Of a stretch of DNA of 49,488 nucleotides, positions 10,816-18,667 are shown piece by piece. Numbering within the stretch: position 1 is the first letter of the stretch; every line of letters starts with the position of its first letter. A model generated the notes under the pieces. That model was not told the origin of the DNA and did not search any database. It saw only the letters and a list, made by a program, of their open reading frames with translations. Location: contig JALCQM010000024.1 of assembly GCA_022651245.1 (NCBI GenBank), positions 1 to 49,488 of the forward strand, read 5' to 3'. The DNA is from Lactobacillus sp. (GTDB taxonomy: Bacteria; Bacillota; Bacilli; Lactobacillales; Lactobacillaceae). Made by a program: the position numbers and the translations under genes.

Positions 10816-10851
10816 GAGACTATCTCCTTTTGGCGGAGACGCCTGATGGTG

Positions 10852-10945
10852 CTAGGCGAATGCGGGTCCAATACCGCGGCGTTGCCTTCGTCCAGCGTTC
10901 ACATTCCGTTCCGCTGGCACTTAACGCACCGGACCCTACTCCTTA
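10852..10945 (-). ncRNA. tetrahydrofolate (THF) riboswitch
   Basis: The minus-strand leader of folT contains the hallmarks of the THF-I aptamer in order: GGAGTAGGGTCC, GTGCGTTAAGTG, GGAATGTGAACG, GACGAAGGCAACGCCGCGGTA and a closing GGACCCGCATTCGCC. These pair as the riboswitch stems require. Downstream GGCGTCTCCGCC lies close to the AAGGAG ribosome site, so control is probably at translation. Folate binding should lower FolT synthesis. Confidence 0.9.
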
Positions 10946-10965
10946 GATTTTTGTGGTACTGTTAC

Positions 10966-10993
10966 ATCATAGCCTTAACATTATAAAAATCAA
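10966..10993 (-). promoter_or_regulatory. promoter of the THF riboswitch-folT unit
   Basis: On the minus strand TTGATT (10988-10993) and TATGAT (10966-10971) are spaced by 16 bases, about 20 bases before the aptamer. Confidence 0.6.
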
Positions 10994-11550
10994 GCCCCAA
11001 TATTGTTCGCTAATTTACCGGTCTCTCGTCACGACTATCGTGGTCTATTCACTGTTATTACCGCATTGCCGTTAGAACACCGCTACCATTTCATTTCGGA
11101 CTATATTCGTGAATAGCGAATATTCTTACCAAGAAAATCACTTTATGAGATATTGGTGAGCGCTATCACACGAAAATTTATGTGACTTACTATAACGTCC
11201 CCTCATGGTTTTAACCTTTCGCGCGTATTCTGTTAAGAAGTAACCAAACTAATTTTCATTCATCCCCCACCAGGGGATTCCCTTATTGGGGCTGTGACAG
11301 AAATCACAGCCCTTTTTTCGTACACGCATATTCCAGTGATGTTACGTGCCAAAAGGCTGACTCTGAGCATAGCTTTGCCCGTCACTCTGTCCAAAGTTCG
11401 GACAAAGCGCCGTGCTAGGCTACCTGTCAGAGCCAAGGGCGCCTTTTGTCACAGCCTTTTTTCGTGCCTGCCCCTTCACGCCAAACTTGCAGACAGCCAT
11501 TCGGGCCATTATGCTAATGCTAAAAGTTGCTTTGAAAGGAAGTGCCTTTA
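10994..11550. other. 557-bp stretch without a supported gene, upstream of asparaginase
   Basis: The first 300 bases are AT-richer than their surroundings and contain an imperfect palindrome near 11105-11125 (TATTCGTGAATAGCGAATATT). A plus-strand terminator at 11289-11318 follows, although no gene precedes it on that strand, so a small RNA between about 11150 and 11318 is possible. A second partial copy of the terminator end (GTCACAGCCTTTTTTCGTG) occurs at about 11448. I find no credible open frame. Confidence 0.5.
11289..11318 (+). terminator. intrinsic terminator with no gene upstream
   Basis: GGGCTGTGA at 11289-11297 pairs with TCACAGCCC at 11304-11312 and is followed by TTTTTT. Since folT runs the other way, the transcript it ends is unknown. 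Confidence 0.75.
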
Positions 11551-12522
11551 ATGACCAACATTCTCGTCCTCCACACCGGCGGCACGATTGCGATGAGCCA
11601 AGACGCAACCGGTGCTGTCTCACCGACAGCCGAAAACCCTTTGATGGCGATCCAAGCGCAATTAGCGCCGACGGTCCACCTGCAAGTCGAAGAAGCCTTC
11701 AACCTGCCTTCCCCACACATCACCCCGACCCACATGCTGCAATTGGCCACGCGCATCCGCGCGGCTGAAGCGGCAGGGATCGACGGGGTCGTGGTCACGC
11801 ACGGCACCGATACCTTGGAAGAAACCGCCTTTTTCCTCGACCTCACCTTAGATAGCACGATCCCGGTCGTGGTGACCGGGGCGATGCGCTCCAGCAACGA
11901 AGTCGGCGCCGACGGCAGTTACAACTGCGTCAGCGCGATCCGGACGGCGGCGAGCCCGGCTGCTCGCAATAAAGGGTGCTTGGTCGTCATGAACGATGAG
12001 GTCCACACCGCTCGCTTCGTCACCAAAACCCACACCACCAACGTCGCGACGTTTCGGACCCCGACGTTCGGTCCAATTGGCTTAGTGACCAAAGACGGGA
12101 TCCGCTTCTTCCAAGAACTGATCAACCAAGTCGCCTGTCCGATCACCCAGGTCATCAGTCCGGTTTTCTTATTGAAAGCCTATGCCGGCATGGACGGTGC
12201 CTTGTTCGATGCCTTGCCTGCAGATTGTGCCGGGCTCGTGATCGAGGCGTTAGGCGCCGGCAACTTACCGCCGGCTACCTTGCCCAGCGTCCAGCGCCTC
12301 TTAGACCGCGGCGTGCCGATCGTCTTAGTGTCTCGCTGCTTCAACGGGGTCGCGGAAGGCTTCTATGACTATCCCGGCGGCGGCGCTCAGCTACAGCGCA
12401 TGGGGGTGATTTTTTGCCAAGGCCTCAATGGGCAAAAGGCGCGGATCAAGCTGATCGTTGGCCTTAGCGCGGGCAAATCCGGAAAGGAGCTCGCCGCTTA
12501 TGTCGACAACGCCATCAGCTGA
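11551..12522 (+). CDS. type I L-asparaginase
   Basis: Hydrolyses L-asparagine to aspartate and ammonia. The 323-residue product has the nucleophile motif HTGGTIAMS (T12) and the second catalytic segment THGTDTLEETA near 84-94, with the conserved VVTGAMRSSNE around 110. No signal peptide is seen, so it is likely the cytoplasmic type. The ATG at 11551 lies ten bases past GAAAGGA; an in-frame GTG three codons earlier is too close to that site. The next gene begins inside its last codons, indicating translational coupling with the glycosylase. Confidence 0.93.
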   Translation: MTNILVLHTGGTIAMSQDATGAVSPTAENPLMAIQAQLAPTVHLQVEEAFNLPSPHITPTHMLQLATRIRAAEAAGIDGVVVTHGTDTLEETAFFLDLTLDSTIPVVVTGAMRSSNEVGADGSYNCVSAIRTAASPAARNKGCLVVMNDEVHTARFVTKTHTTNVATFRTPTFGPIGLVTKDGIRFFQELINQVACPITQVISPVFLLKAYAGMDGALFDALPADCAGLVIEALGAGNLPPATLPSVQRLLDRGVPIVLVSRCFNGVAEGFYDYPGGGAQLQRMGVIFCQGLNGQKARIKLIVGLSAGKSGKELAAYVDNAIS

Positions 12523-13153
12523 GTTGACGTTGCGCCAACTTTTCGACCAGCTGGCGGCAGCCCTTGGGCCTTCTGGCTGGTGGCCGGCAGACTCGCCTGC
12601 CGAAATCTTGGTCGGCGCCGTCTTAGTCCAAAACACCAACTGGCAAAACGTGGCAAAGTCTCTGGCCAATTTACGGGCCGCGACCGCTTTTTCACCGCAA
12701 CGCTTGGCCGACCTACCGCTGGACCAATTACAACAGCTGATCCGCCCCAGCGGCTTTTTCCGCCATAAAAGCCAAGCGCTCCACAGCCTGTTCGCCTGGT
12801 TACAAGCCCAAGACGCGACTTATGCCGACATCGGTCAACGCCCACCGCACCAGCTGCGCCAAAGCCTGCTGGCACTTCCTGGCATCGGGCCAGAGACTGC
12901 CGATGCGATGCGCTTGTACGTTTTCAACCAACCAACCTTCATTGCCGATCATTATAGCCGCCGGTTATTCAGCTGGCTTGGCGCCGACTATCGCACCTAC
13001 GCCCAGCTCAAAGCTGTGACTCAAGCTGTGGATAACTGGTCGGTAGCAGATGCCCAAGAACTGCACGGCTTGATCGACAACTTCGGGAAAACTGCCAAGA
13101 CGCCTGCCGACTTTAACGCGAGCTTTCTCGCCGGCACCCAACTGCGCTTATAG
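12500..13153 (+). CDS. HhH-GPD DNA glycosylase, endonuclease III / MagIII-like, without Fe-S cluster
   Basis: Base-excision repair glycosylase of the HhH-GPD superfamily. The 217-residue product contains AEILVGAVLVQNTNW near 40, the helix-hairpin-helix LPGIGPETADAM near 133 and the catalytic Asp segment FIADHYSRRLF. The four C-terminal cysteines of classical endonuclease III are absent. The form resembles the 3-methyladenine glycosylase III group rather than Nth. The start at 12500 is set by AAAGGAG and overlaps the asparaginase end by 23 bases. Substrate preference is not readable from sequence. Confidence 0.85.
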   Translation: MSTTPSAELTLRQLFDQLAAALGPSGWWPADSPAEILVGAVLVQNTNWQNVAKSLANLRAATAFSPQRLADLPLDQLQQLIRPSGFFRHKSQALHSLFAWLQAQDATYADIGQRPPHQLRQSLLALPGIGPETADAMRLYVFNQPTFIADHYSRRLFSWLGADYRTYAQLKAVTQAVDNWSVADAQELHGLIDNFGKTAKTPADFNASFLAGTQLRL

Positions 13154-13257
13154 TTATCCCCAGGAATTTATCCACAACTTGTGGGTAACCCGGTGGACAA
13201 AAAAGACGCGCCAACTATCCACAAGGGGATAAGTTGGCGCGTCTTTAGTTATGCACA
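13154..13257. promoter_or_regulatory. cluster of DnaA-box-like 9-mers
   Basis: Six 9-mers close to TTATCCACA lie in 104 bases: TTATCCCCA 13154-13162 (+), TTATCCACA 13168-13176 (+, perfect), TTACCCACA 13180-13188 (-), CTATCCACA 13215-13223 (+), TTATCCCCT 13224-13232 (-) and TTATGCACA 13249-13257 (+). Boxes 2 and 3 form an inverted pair. Boxes 4 and 5 lie in the loop and upper stem of the terminator. DnaA binding is an inference. Confidence 0.6.
13196..13247. terminator. bidirectional terminator between glycosylase and thioesterase genes
   Basis: A 14-bp stem (AAGACGCGCCAACT with AGTTGGCGCGTCTT) has T-runs outside both arms; the minus-strand one (CTTTTTTG) is the stronger. It ends the convergent genes on both sides. 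Confidence 0.85.
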
Positions 13258-13262
13258 GGGAC

Positions 13263-13991
13263 TTACGCTTGCCGCGTTCGCCACGTCATTTCAGCCTCCG
13301 CATTGATGGCCCCTGCCGTCACGATTTGGTGGCGCGTCACCAAGCCTTCGCGTTGCACTTGGGCGTGTGGGGTGCTCCCATAGGTGACTTCACGCGCATA
13401 TTTGATCCGCACGCCGGTGAGCTCATGCGCCTGCAAGAAGTCGGCCCCTAAACTGTCTTCCATCCATTCAAAATAATGGACGTTATTCACATGCCCGTTA
13501 CCGTCGATATCAAAATACCGCACCCGGTACGGAATATCCACATCGATACGGTCCAGCTTAGGCAAGCGCTTGAAGCGCTGCACATGGGTAGCAAACTGCG
13601 CGCCGACTTTTTCTGGGAAAGCCGGTAAAATTGGCGCCAGCTGCCGCGTCTGCAAGTCCATCATGACCCACGCCCCGCGCATCGTCACCAAACGCTCGCC
13701 TGCCGGAGTCGCCAACCAGTAATCGCGGTAGGTCATCAGCTTATTATACGACCGCGCTTGGGTGCCTAAAATCACCTGAGTCTCGACTGCCGGCATGCGC
13801 TTGATCGCCAATTCATACTGGGTGATCACCCAGCCCAGCCCATGGGCTAACAAGGCGTCCATCCCGGCCCCTGCGGCGTCTAATTGGTGTTCAGAGCCCA
13901 TCAACAGCGCGTTGACCATCATCGCCAAGTTGACGTTGCCTTTTTGCGTCCCTAAGAAAAAGGGGATGGTGTAAGGTTCTTCATAAATCAC
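13263..13991 (-). CDS. acyl-ACP thioesterase (FatA/FatB-like double hotdog)
   Basis: Releases fatty acids from acyl carrier protein. The 242-residue product has two hotdog halves; the first holds GLGWVITQYELAIKRMP and the second holds DIDGNGHVNNVHYFEWMEDSLG with the DxNxHxxN-type active-site segment and trailing Glu. Length and motifs fit bacterial acyl-ACP thioesterases of lactic acid bacteria. Its ATG overlaps the stop of rsmI upstream, so it closes the yabA-rsmI-thioesterase unit. Confidence 0.9.
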   Translation of the reverse strand: MIYEEPYTIPFFLGTQKGNVNLAMMVNALLMGSEHQLDAAGAGMDALLAHGLGWVITQYELAIKRMPAVETQVILGTQARSYNKLMTYRDYWLATPAGERLVTMRGAWVMMDLQTRQLAPILPAFPEKVGAQFATHVQRFKRLPKLDRIDVDIPYRVRYFDIDGNGHVNNVHYFEWMEDSLGADFLQAHELTGVRIKYAREVTYGSTPHAQVQREGLVTRHQIVTAGAINAEAEMTWRTRQA

Positions 13992-14851
13992 GAAGTTTCC
14001 TCCAGTCCGTGATACGCGTTATAAACGTCTTGCCTGCGTAACCCGTTTGCCTTAGCGACCGCCTTGATCGCAGCGGTGGGCTTCTCCCCAGCCGCGACGC
14101 GCTGGGCCACTTGTGCCGCCAGCGGCTGATCGCTGATTGCCGGGGCTTGCGGCTTTGCCCCGGCCACCATCACGACGAATTCACCGCGCGCCGATTCTTG
14201 CGCCCAAGTCGCCAACTCACTCAGCGTCCCGCGAATAAACTCTTCGTGCAACTTCGTCAACTCACGCGCTAGCGTCGCTTGCCGCTCCCCGAAAACGGCT
14301 TGGATCGCCGTCAGCGTCTTGGCCAAGCGGTACGGCGATTCATAAAAGATCACCGTTTGTTCTTGCAGCGCCAATGCCGCCAACACCGCCTTTTGCTCGC
14401 TGGCTTTACGCGGCAAGAAGCCATAGAACATGAAGGGTTGCGGCGCCAAGCCAGAAGCGATCAAGGCCGTGGTCGCCGCATTCGCGCCTGGCAGTGGCAC
14501 GACCGGTAAAGCGGCGGCGATAGCGGCTTGAACCAGCTCTTTGCCTGGATCAGAAATCGATGGCATCCCCGCGTCTGAAACTTGCGCGATACTCAAACCA
14601 TCCCGCAGCTTAGCGATCAGCTCCGGGATGCGTTGTTGGGTATTGTGCTCGTGAAACGACAGCTGCTTGGTGGTGATGTCAAAATGATTCAAGAGCTTTT
14701 GCGTATTGCGCGTATCTTCTGCCGCGATCAAGTCGACGCTTTGTAGCACTTTGACCGCCCGCATCGTCATGTCATCAAGATTGCCGATCGGTGTTGGCAC
14801 CAAGTACAACGTGCCGCTGTCGTGCCGATCGAAACTGTGTTGATTTTGCAT
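13988..14851 (-). CDS. rsmI: 16S rRNA 2'-O-ribose C1402 methyltransferase RsmI
   Basis: RsmI methylates C1402 of 16S rRNA using SAM. The 287-residue product shows LYLVPTPIGNLDDMT near 15, AAEDTRNTQKLLNHF near 47 and SDAGMPSISDPG near 90. The PLPGANAATTALIASG segment follows, all typical of the family. Translation starts at the ATG overlapping the yabA stop (TAATG), with GGGGAG as ribosome site inside yabA. This coupling with yabA is common in Firmicutes. Confidence 0.96.
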   Translation of the reverse strand: MQNQHSFDRHDSGTLYLVPTPIGNLDDMTMRAVKVLQSVDLIAAEDTRNTQKLLNHFDITTKQLSFHEHNTQQRIPELIAKLRDGLSIAQVSDAGMPSISDPGKELVQAAIAAALPVVPLPGANAATTALIASGLAPQPFMFYGFLPRKASEQKAVLAALALQEQTVIFYESPYRLAKTLTAIQAVFGERQATLARELTKLHEEFIRGTLSELATWAQESARGEFVVMVAGAKPQAPAISDQPLAAQVAQRVAAGEKPTAAIKAVAKANGLRRQDVYNAYHGLEETS

Positions 14852-15189
14852 TAATGCTCCCCGTAAATAATGTCTAGGCAAAAGGCACAAGGCTCATTAT
14901 CGATCCGCCGCTGGCCATACATATACGAACAAACATGGAAGCCTTCTTCGTACAAGTTCTCGAGGTTGAGCTTCGACTTCGACAGCTCCACGGCCCCACT
15001 CGATTTATGGTCCGCGTTCGCCTGTAACTCTTGAAGGTGTTCGCGCAGATGACGATTTTCGATTTCTAATTCCGCATTCTTCTCGACAATCTCTGCCATA
15101 TCATTTTTTAAAACGGCGATCTTGTTCAAGATTGCCTGCGTCTCTTGTTCGAGTTGGACGAACCCGTCATAGAGCTCTTTTTTCGCCAT
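14851..15189 (-). CDS. yabA: replication initiation control protein YabA
   Basis: YabA binds DnaA and DnaN and restrains initiation of replication. The 112-residue product has an N-terminal leucine-rich coiled coil (about 5-60) for tetramerisation and a C-terminal zinc module with HVC near 87 and CAFC near 103. I start at [10 protein letters not shown] (15189). It lies between holB and rsmI, as in Bacillus. A DnaA-box cluster lies about 1.6 kb away. Confidence 0.94.
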   Translation of the reverse strand: MAKKELYDGFVQLEQETQAILNKIAVLKNDMAEIVEKNAELEIENRHLREHLQELQANADHKSSGAVELSKSKLNLENLYEEGFHVCSYMYGQRRIDNEPCAFCLDIIYGEH

Positions 15190-15310
15190 ATTTTCACCCT
15201 CTGCCTGCAATTGTGCACGCCTCCAGTGTACCGATAATCTCACAGTGCCGCAAGCTCGCCTCACGACGCAAAGTCCGAATTGAGGGCGAGAACGCTTATC
15301 TCAGCGGCGG

Positions 15311-16285
15311 TCACACTGCCAATAGCTTTAGCACCAACTGTTCCACATCGGACTGGAACGTCACGTTTTGTCGGAGTTGGACCTGCGCTTGTAAAATGGC
15401 GCTCAGGCTGGTACTCAACGCCGTCGCCCCACTAGCCGCGAGTTGGGCGACGACGGGCTCGGTGGCAAATGCCGCCGGCCCTGCGACGTGGAAGTGCTGG
15501 TTCAATGCGTCTTCATAAACAAGCGCAAGCAGCGCCAACACTTGGGTTTGCTCCGGCAAGGCCTTTGCCACTGGCATCAAGCTCGCTTGCACCGCGATGA
15601 AGGCGGTCGCGTCTTTTTGCGCCAACTGCCCTGCCAGCTTCAACACGCGCGTGATGCGCTCTTGAAACTGCTCATCTGCGGCCAGCGCCTGGCCTGCTGC
15701 CAGATCTGCCGTCAGCTGGACCGTGATCGCGGCCAACCGCGCCGAAACGCCTGCTGCTTCCAGTTGTGCTTGCACCTGTACCCGTGGTGGTGTCGGGAAG
15801 TTGATGATCTGGGCACGCGACAGGATCGTCGGCAACAGCTGATTTTTCGCCGCGGTGGTCAAAATGATCACCGCCCCTGGAACCGGCTCTTCGTAAAACT
15901 TGAGCAAGGAGTTGGCAGCGCCTGGGGTCATTTTCTCCGCCTCTTCGATCACAAAAACGCGGGTCTGTCCTTCGACCCCAGACTTGGATAATTCTGCCTT
16001 CAACTCGCGCACATCGTCGACTTTCAAGCTCCGCGCTTCCGTGGCCAAAACCACGACGTCGGGGTGGTTGTGCGATAAGATCCGCTGACACTCGGCACAC
16101 TCCCCGCACGGGTGCCCGGCTTGCACGTTTTGGCAAAATAACCGCAAGGCGATCCACTGCGCCAAAGCGCCTTTTCCCGTTCCGCTCAACCCGTTGAACA
16201 CATAGGCTTGGCCCAGGCGGTCGGCGGCGATGATCGCGGCAAACTGCTTGACCAACCCAGGCTGTAATGCTTCGATCGCGAGCAT
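15311..16285 (-). CDS. holB: DNA polymerase III subunit delta'
   Basis: Clamp-loader subunit that completes the DnaX ring. The 324-residue product has a degenerate P-loop region NGLSGTGKGALA near residues 32-43 and an intact four-cysteine zinc module (FCQN...CGECAEC). AAA+ segments VDDVRELKAELS and EEAEKMTPGAANSLLKFYEEP follow. The ATG overlaps the darA stop (TGATG), so the two are coupled. Confidence 0.95.
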   Translation of the reverse strand: MLAIEALQPGLVKQFAAIIAADRLGQAYVFNGLSGTGKGALAQWIALRLFCQNVQAGHPCGECAECQRILSHNHPDVVVLATEARSLKVDDVRELKAELSKSGVEGQTRVFVIEEAEKMTPGAANSLLKFYEEPVPGAVIILTTAAKNQLLPTILSRAQIINFPTPPRVQVQAQLEAAGVSARLAAITVQLTADLAAGQALAADEQFQERITRVLKLAGQLAQKDATAFIAVQASLMPVAKALPEQTQVLALLALVYEDALNQHFHVAGPAAFATEPVVAQLAASGATALSTSLSAILQAQVQLRQNVTFQSDVEQLVLKLLAV

Positions 16286-16614
16286 CAGAAGCGGTGGAAC
16301 TGCTCAATTGGCAGTACGAAAACCGTTGCGCCGCCAACTTGGACCTCGATCGGATACGCCATCGCGCTTTCCGAAGTCGCATCCAAATTAACCGGCGGGG
16401 TCATGAATTGCTCACGCGTTTGCGAGGTTTCTTTGATGATCTGAAGGACTTCATCGACCCGCTCATCTTCGATCCCGATGATGAAGGTGGTGTTCCCCGC
16501 TTTCAAGAAGCCCCCTGTCGTCGAAAGCTTCGTCGCCCGAATGTTGTTGTCGATGAACTCACTGGAAAGCACATTGCTGTCCTTATCTTGAACGATTGCC
16601 ATAATTAGTTTCAT
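16285..16614 (-). CDS. darA: cyclic-di-AMP receptor, PII-like (DarA/PstA/YaaQ)
   Basis: A trimeric PII-like protein that binds c-di-AMP. The 109-residue product begins MKLIMAIVQDKDSNVL and has the TTGGFLKAGNTTF loop near 32-45, as in the DarA family. It lies between tmk and holB, the standard Firmicutes arrangement, and starts behind GGAGGAAA. Its downstream partner is not known from sequence. Confidence 0.94.
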   Translation of the reverse strand: MKLIMAIVQDKDSNVLSSEFIDNNIRATKLSTTGGFLKAGNTTFIIGIEDERVDEVLQIIKETSQTREQFMTPPVNLDATSESAMAYPIEVQVGGATVFVLPIEQFHRF

Positions 16615-16661
16615 GAGATTTCCTCCATTGCGACCGGCAAAACCACCACCCGTTGGTCGGG

Positions 16662-17309
16662 TTAGTCTCGCCAGTCAGGCCCTAACGTTTTCTGCAAGAC
16701 GGTCAAACATTCTGTGACCACTTGCGCGAGGCTTTGCGTCGCATCGATCGTGATGATGCGTTGTGGTGCCGCTTGTGCAAGACGCAAATAGGCGGCCCGT
16801 ACCCGCTCGTGAAAGTCCAGCTGTTCGCGGTCTAGGCGGTCATACTGCGTCGCCTGCCGGTGGGCTTGGATCCGCGCCAAACCCACTGCTGCTGGGACAT
16901 CCAGATAAACCGTCACGGCCGGTTCCACCCCGGCCGTGGCGAACTGGTTCATCGCCAAGACATCCGCCTCGCCGATCTGCCGGCCGGCGCCTTGATACGC
17001 CACTGACGAATCGACGAACCGGTCACACACGACGACGGCGCCTTTTGCTAATGCCGGCAAGATTTTCTCAACCAAGTGTTGGCGCCGGCTAGCCGCATAC
17101 AATAGCGCCTCCGTCCGCGCGTCCATCTCGGTATTTTGCGGATCCAAGATCAAGTCGCGGATCTTCTCGGAGATCCTAGCGCCTCCTGGTTCCCGCGTTA
17201 AGACCACGTCCGCTTGACTATGTTGTTGGAGCTGCGGAAGCAACGCTTGTAAGACGCTGGTTTTCCCCGCACCATCTGGCCCCTCGAAACTGATAAACTT
17301 GCCTGCCAC
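16662..17309 (-). CDS. tmk: thymidylate kinase, GTG start
   Basis: Phosphorylates dTMP to dTDP. The 215-residue product has the P-loop FEGPDGAGKTS near residue 8, the DRX motif segment CDRFVDSSVAYQGAGR near 95 and a lid region LARIQAHRQATQYDRLD. The start codon is GTG after AGAGG. It heads a unit with darA and holB. The terminator after yaaL shows that this unit is separate from recR-yaaL. Confidence 0.96.
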   Translation of the reverse strand: MAGKFISFEGPDGAGKTSVLQALLPQLQQHSQADVVLTREPGGARISEKIRDLILDPQNTEMDARTEALLYAASRRQHLVEKILPALAKGAVVVCDRFVDSSVAYQGAGRQIGEADVLAMNQFATAGVEPAVTVYLDVPAAVGLARIQAHRQATQYDRLDREQLDFHERVRAAYLRLAQAAPQRIITIDATQSLAQVVTECLTVLQKTLGPDWRD

Positions 17310-17395
17310 GATCTGCCTCTTTTCCTCTAATACGTTAAGTGTACTGGAAACTCACGTCAAATTAAACCTTTGCCCCTGATCCAACCCCGAACGAA

Positions 17396-17422
17396 ATAAA
17401 AAACGTGCAGTCCCCTACACGT
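17396..17422 (-). terminator. terminator after yaaL
   Basis: ACGTG and CACGT pair across a 10-base loop just past the yaaL stop and are followed on the minus strand by TTTTTTATTT. Confidence 0.7.
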
Positions 17423-17430
17423 CTCGTGGT

Positions 17431-17691
17431 TTATAAATTGGCTTGATGCAACTGTTCGGCTGCCATCTCTTTCACTAGCGCTCCGGAAACCTGGCGCGTT
17501 CGCGCTTCGCGGTACAAGAAATCGAATAGCCCTTCTTGTAAGGTCAAGCGTGAGCGCGACAACTCATCGACTTCCCGAAACGTCGCCAGTAAGGCCCGCT
17601 CATGCGCCATCGTGTCTCTGACCCGGTACACGGCCGTCATCAACTCCCGATCGGCTACCGTTTTTAGCTGTGGTTTCTTTTTAAAAAACAT
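17431..17691 (-). CDS. yaaL: YaaL family protein (DUF2508)
   Basis: A small conserved Firmicutes protein of unknown function encoded next to recR. The 86-residue product is highly charged and helical, with no membrane segment or cysteine. The position immediately after recR, with 16 bases between, is what identifies it. It is the last gene of the dnaX-ebfC-recR-yaaL run and is followed by a terminator. Confidence 0.82.
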   Translation of the reverse strand: MFFKKKPQLKTVADRELMTAVYRVRDTMAHERALLATFREVDELSRSRLTLQEGLFDFLYREARTRQVSGALVKEMAAEQLHQANL

Positions 17692-17707
17692 GGCGTGCCC
17701 CTTTTGC

Positions 17708-18307
17708 TCACATCTCGGTTCGACCTTCGACTGCCTTCAATAATGTCATTTCATCCGCATACTCGATATCACTCCCGACGGCTAGGCCGTGCGCTAAGCG
17801 GGTGACTTTGATCTGTGCCGGATGGATCAGCCGCGCCAAATATTGCGCCGTCGCTTCCCCTTCTGGCGTCGCGTTCGTGGCCACGATCACTTCTTGGACC
17901 GTGTCGTTGGCCTGCAGGCGCTTGATCAAACTGGCAATATTCAGCTCTTCTGGCCCGCGACCTTCGATCGGGCTCAATACCCCGTGTAACACGTGGTACA
18001 AGCCGTGATACTCGTTGGTCCGGTCGATGCTCATGACATCTTTAGGCTGTTCGACCACCAAGATTGTTCTTTGATCGCGGCCTTGGTCGCGGCAGATCTC
18101 ACAAGGATCTTCATCGGTGATATTGCCACAAATCGAACAATAATGCAGCTCGGTCTTGGCGGCCATCAGGCTTTTAGAGAACGCCTCAACGTCTTCTTGG
18201 TCCATATCGATGGTATAAAAGGCCAGGCGCGTCGCCGTTTTACTGCCGATGCCTGGTAGCTTCATGTAACTGTCGATCAACTTCGCGATCGGTTCTGGAT
18301 ACTGCAT
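17708..18307 (-). CDS. recR: recombination mediator RecR
   Basis: RecR works with RecO and RecF to load RecA at gaps. The 199-residue product has the helix-hairpin-helix [14 protein letters not shown] near 14, the four-cysteine zinc finger [16 protein letters not shown] near 57-72 and the Toprim domain starting [13 protein letters not shown]. Order dnaX-ebfC-recR is universal in Firmicutes. Confidence 0.97.
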   Translation of the reverse strand: MQYPEPIAKLIDSYMKLPGIGSKTATRLAFYTIDMDQEDVEAFSKSLMAAKTELHYCSICGNITDEDPCEICRDQGRDQRTILVVEQPKDVMSIDRTNEYHGLYHVLHGVLSPIEGRGPEELNIASLIKRLQANDTVQEVIVATNATPEGEATAQYLARLIHPAQIKVTRLAHGLAVGSDIEYADEMTLLKAVEGRTEM

Positions 18308-18327
18308 GTTGCCCTCTCTTTTAGTGT

Positions 18328-18642
18328 CTACATGCCCAAGCCGCGGGAATACTTGCCCATCTTTTGCTGGGTCACTTTATCGATATCGACCATGGCATTG
18401 TTCACGGCTTCGATCACCAGGTCTTGCAGCATGTCTGGATCATCGGGATCGATAGCTTCAGGGCGGATCTGAATATCCTTCAGCTTCTTATCCCCGGTGA
18501 AGGTCACCGTGACCATCTCACTGGCACTGGTCGCTGAAAACTCGGTGGCATTCAGCTCGTCTTGGTCTTTGACCATTTGCTTTTGCATTTTTTGCATCTG
18601 CTTCATCATGCCTTGCATGTTACCCATTCCGCCACGCATCAT
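18328..18642 (-). CDS. YbaB/EbfC family nucleoid-associated protein
   Basis: A small dimeric DNA-binding protein encoded between dnaX and recR in most bacteria. The 104-residue product has a Met/Gln-rich N-terminal helix ([15 protein letters not shown]), then [20 protein letters not shown]. Two adjacent ATG codons follow AAAGGATGA; either may be used. Confidence 0.94.
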   Translation of the reverse strand: MMRGGMGNMQGMMKQMQKMQKQMVKDQDELNATEFSATSASEMVTVTFTGDKKLKDIQIRPEAIDPDDPDMLQDLVIEAVNNAMVDIDKVTQQKMGKYSRGLGM

Positions 18643-18667
18643 TTTGCTATCATCCTTTCAAAACTGC

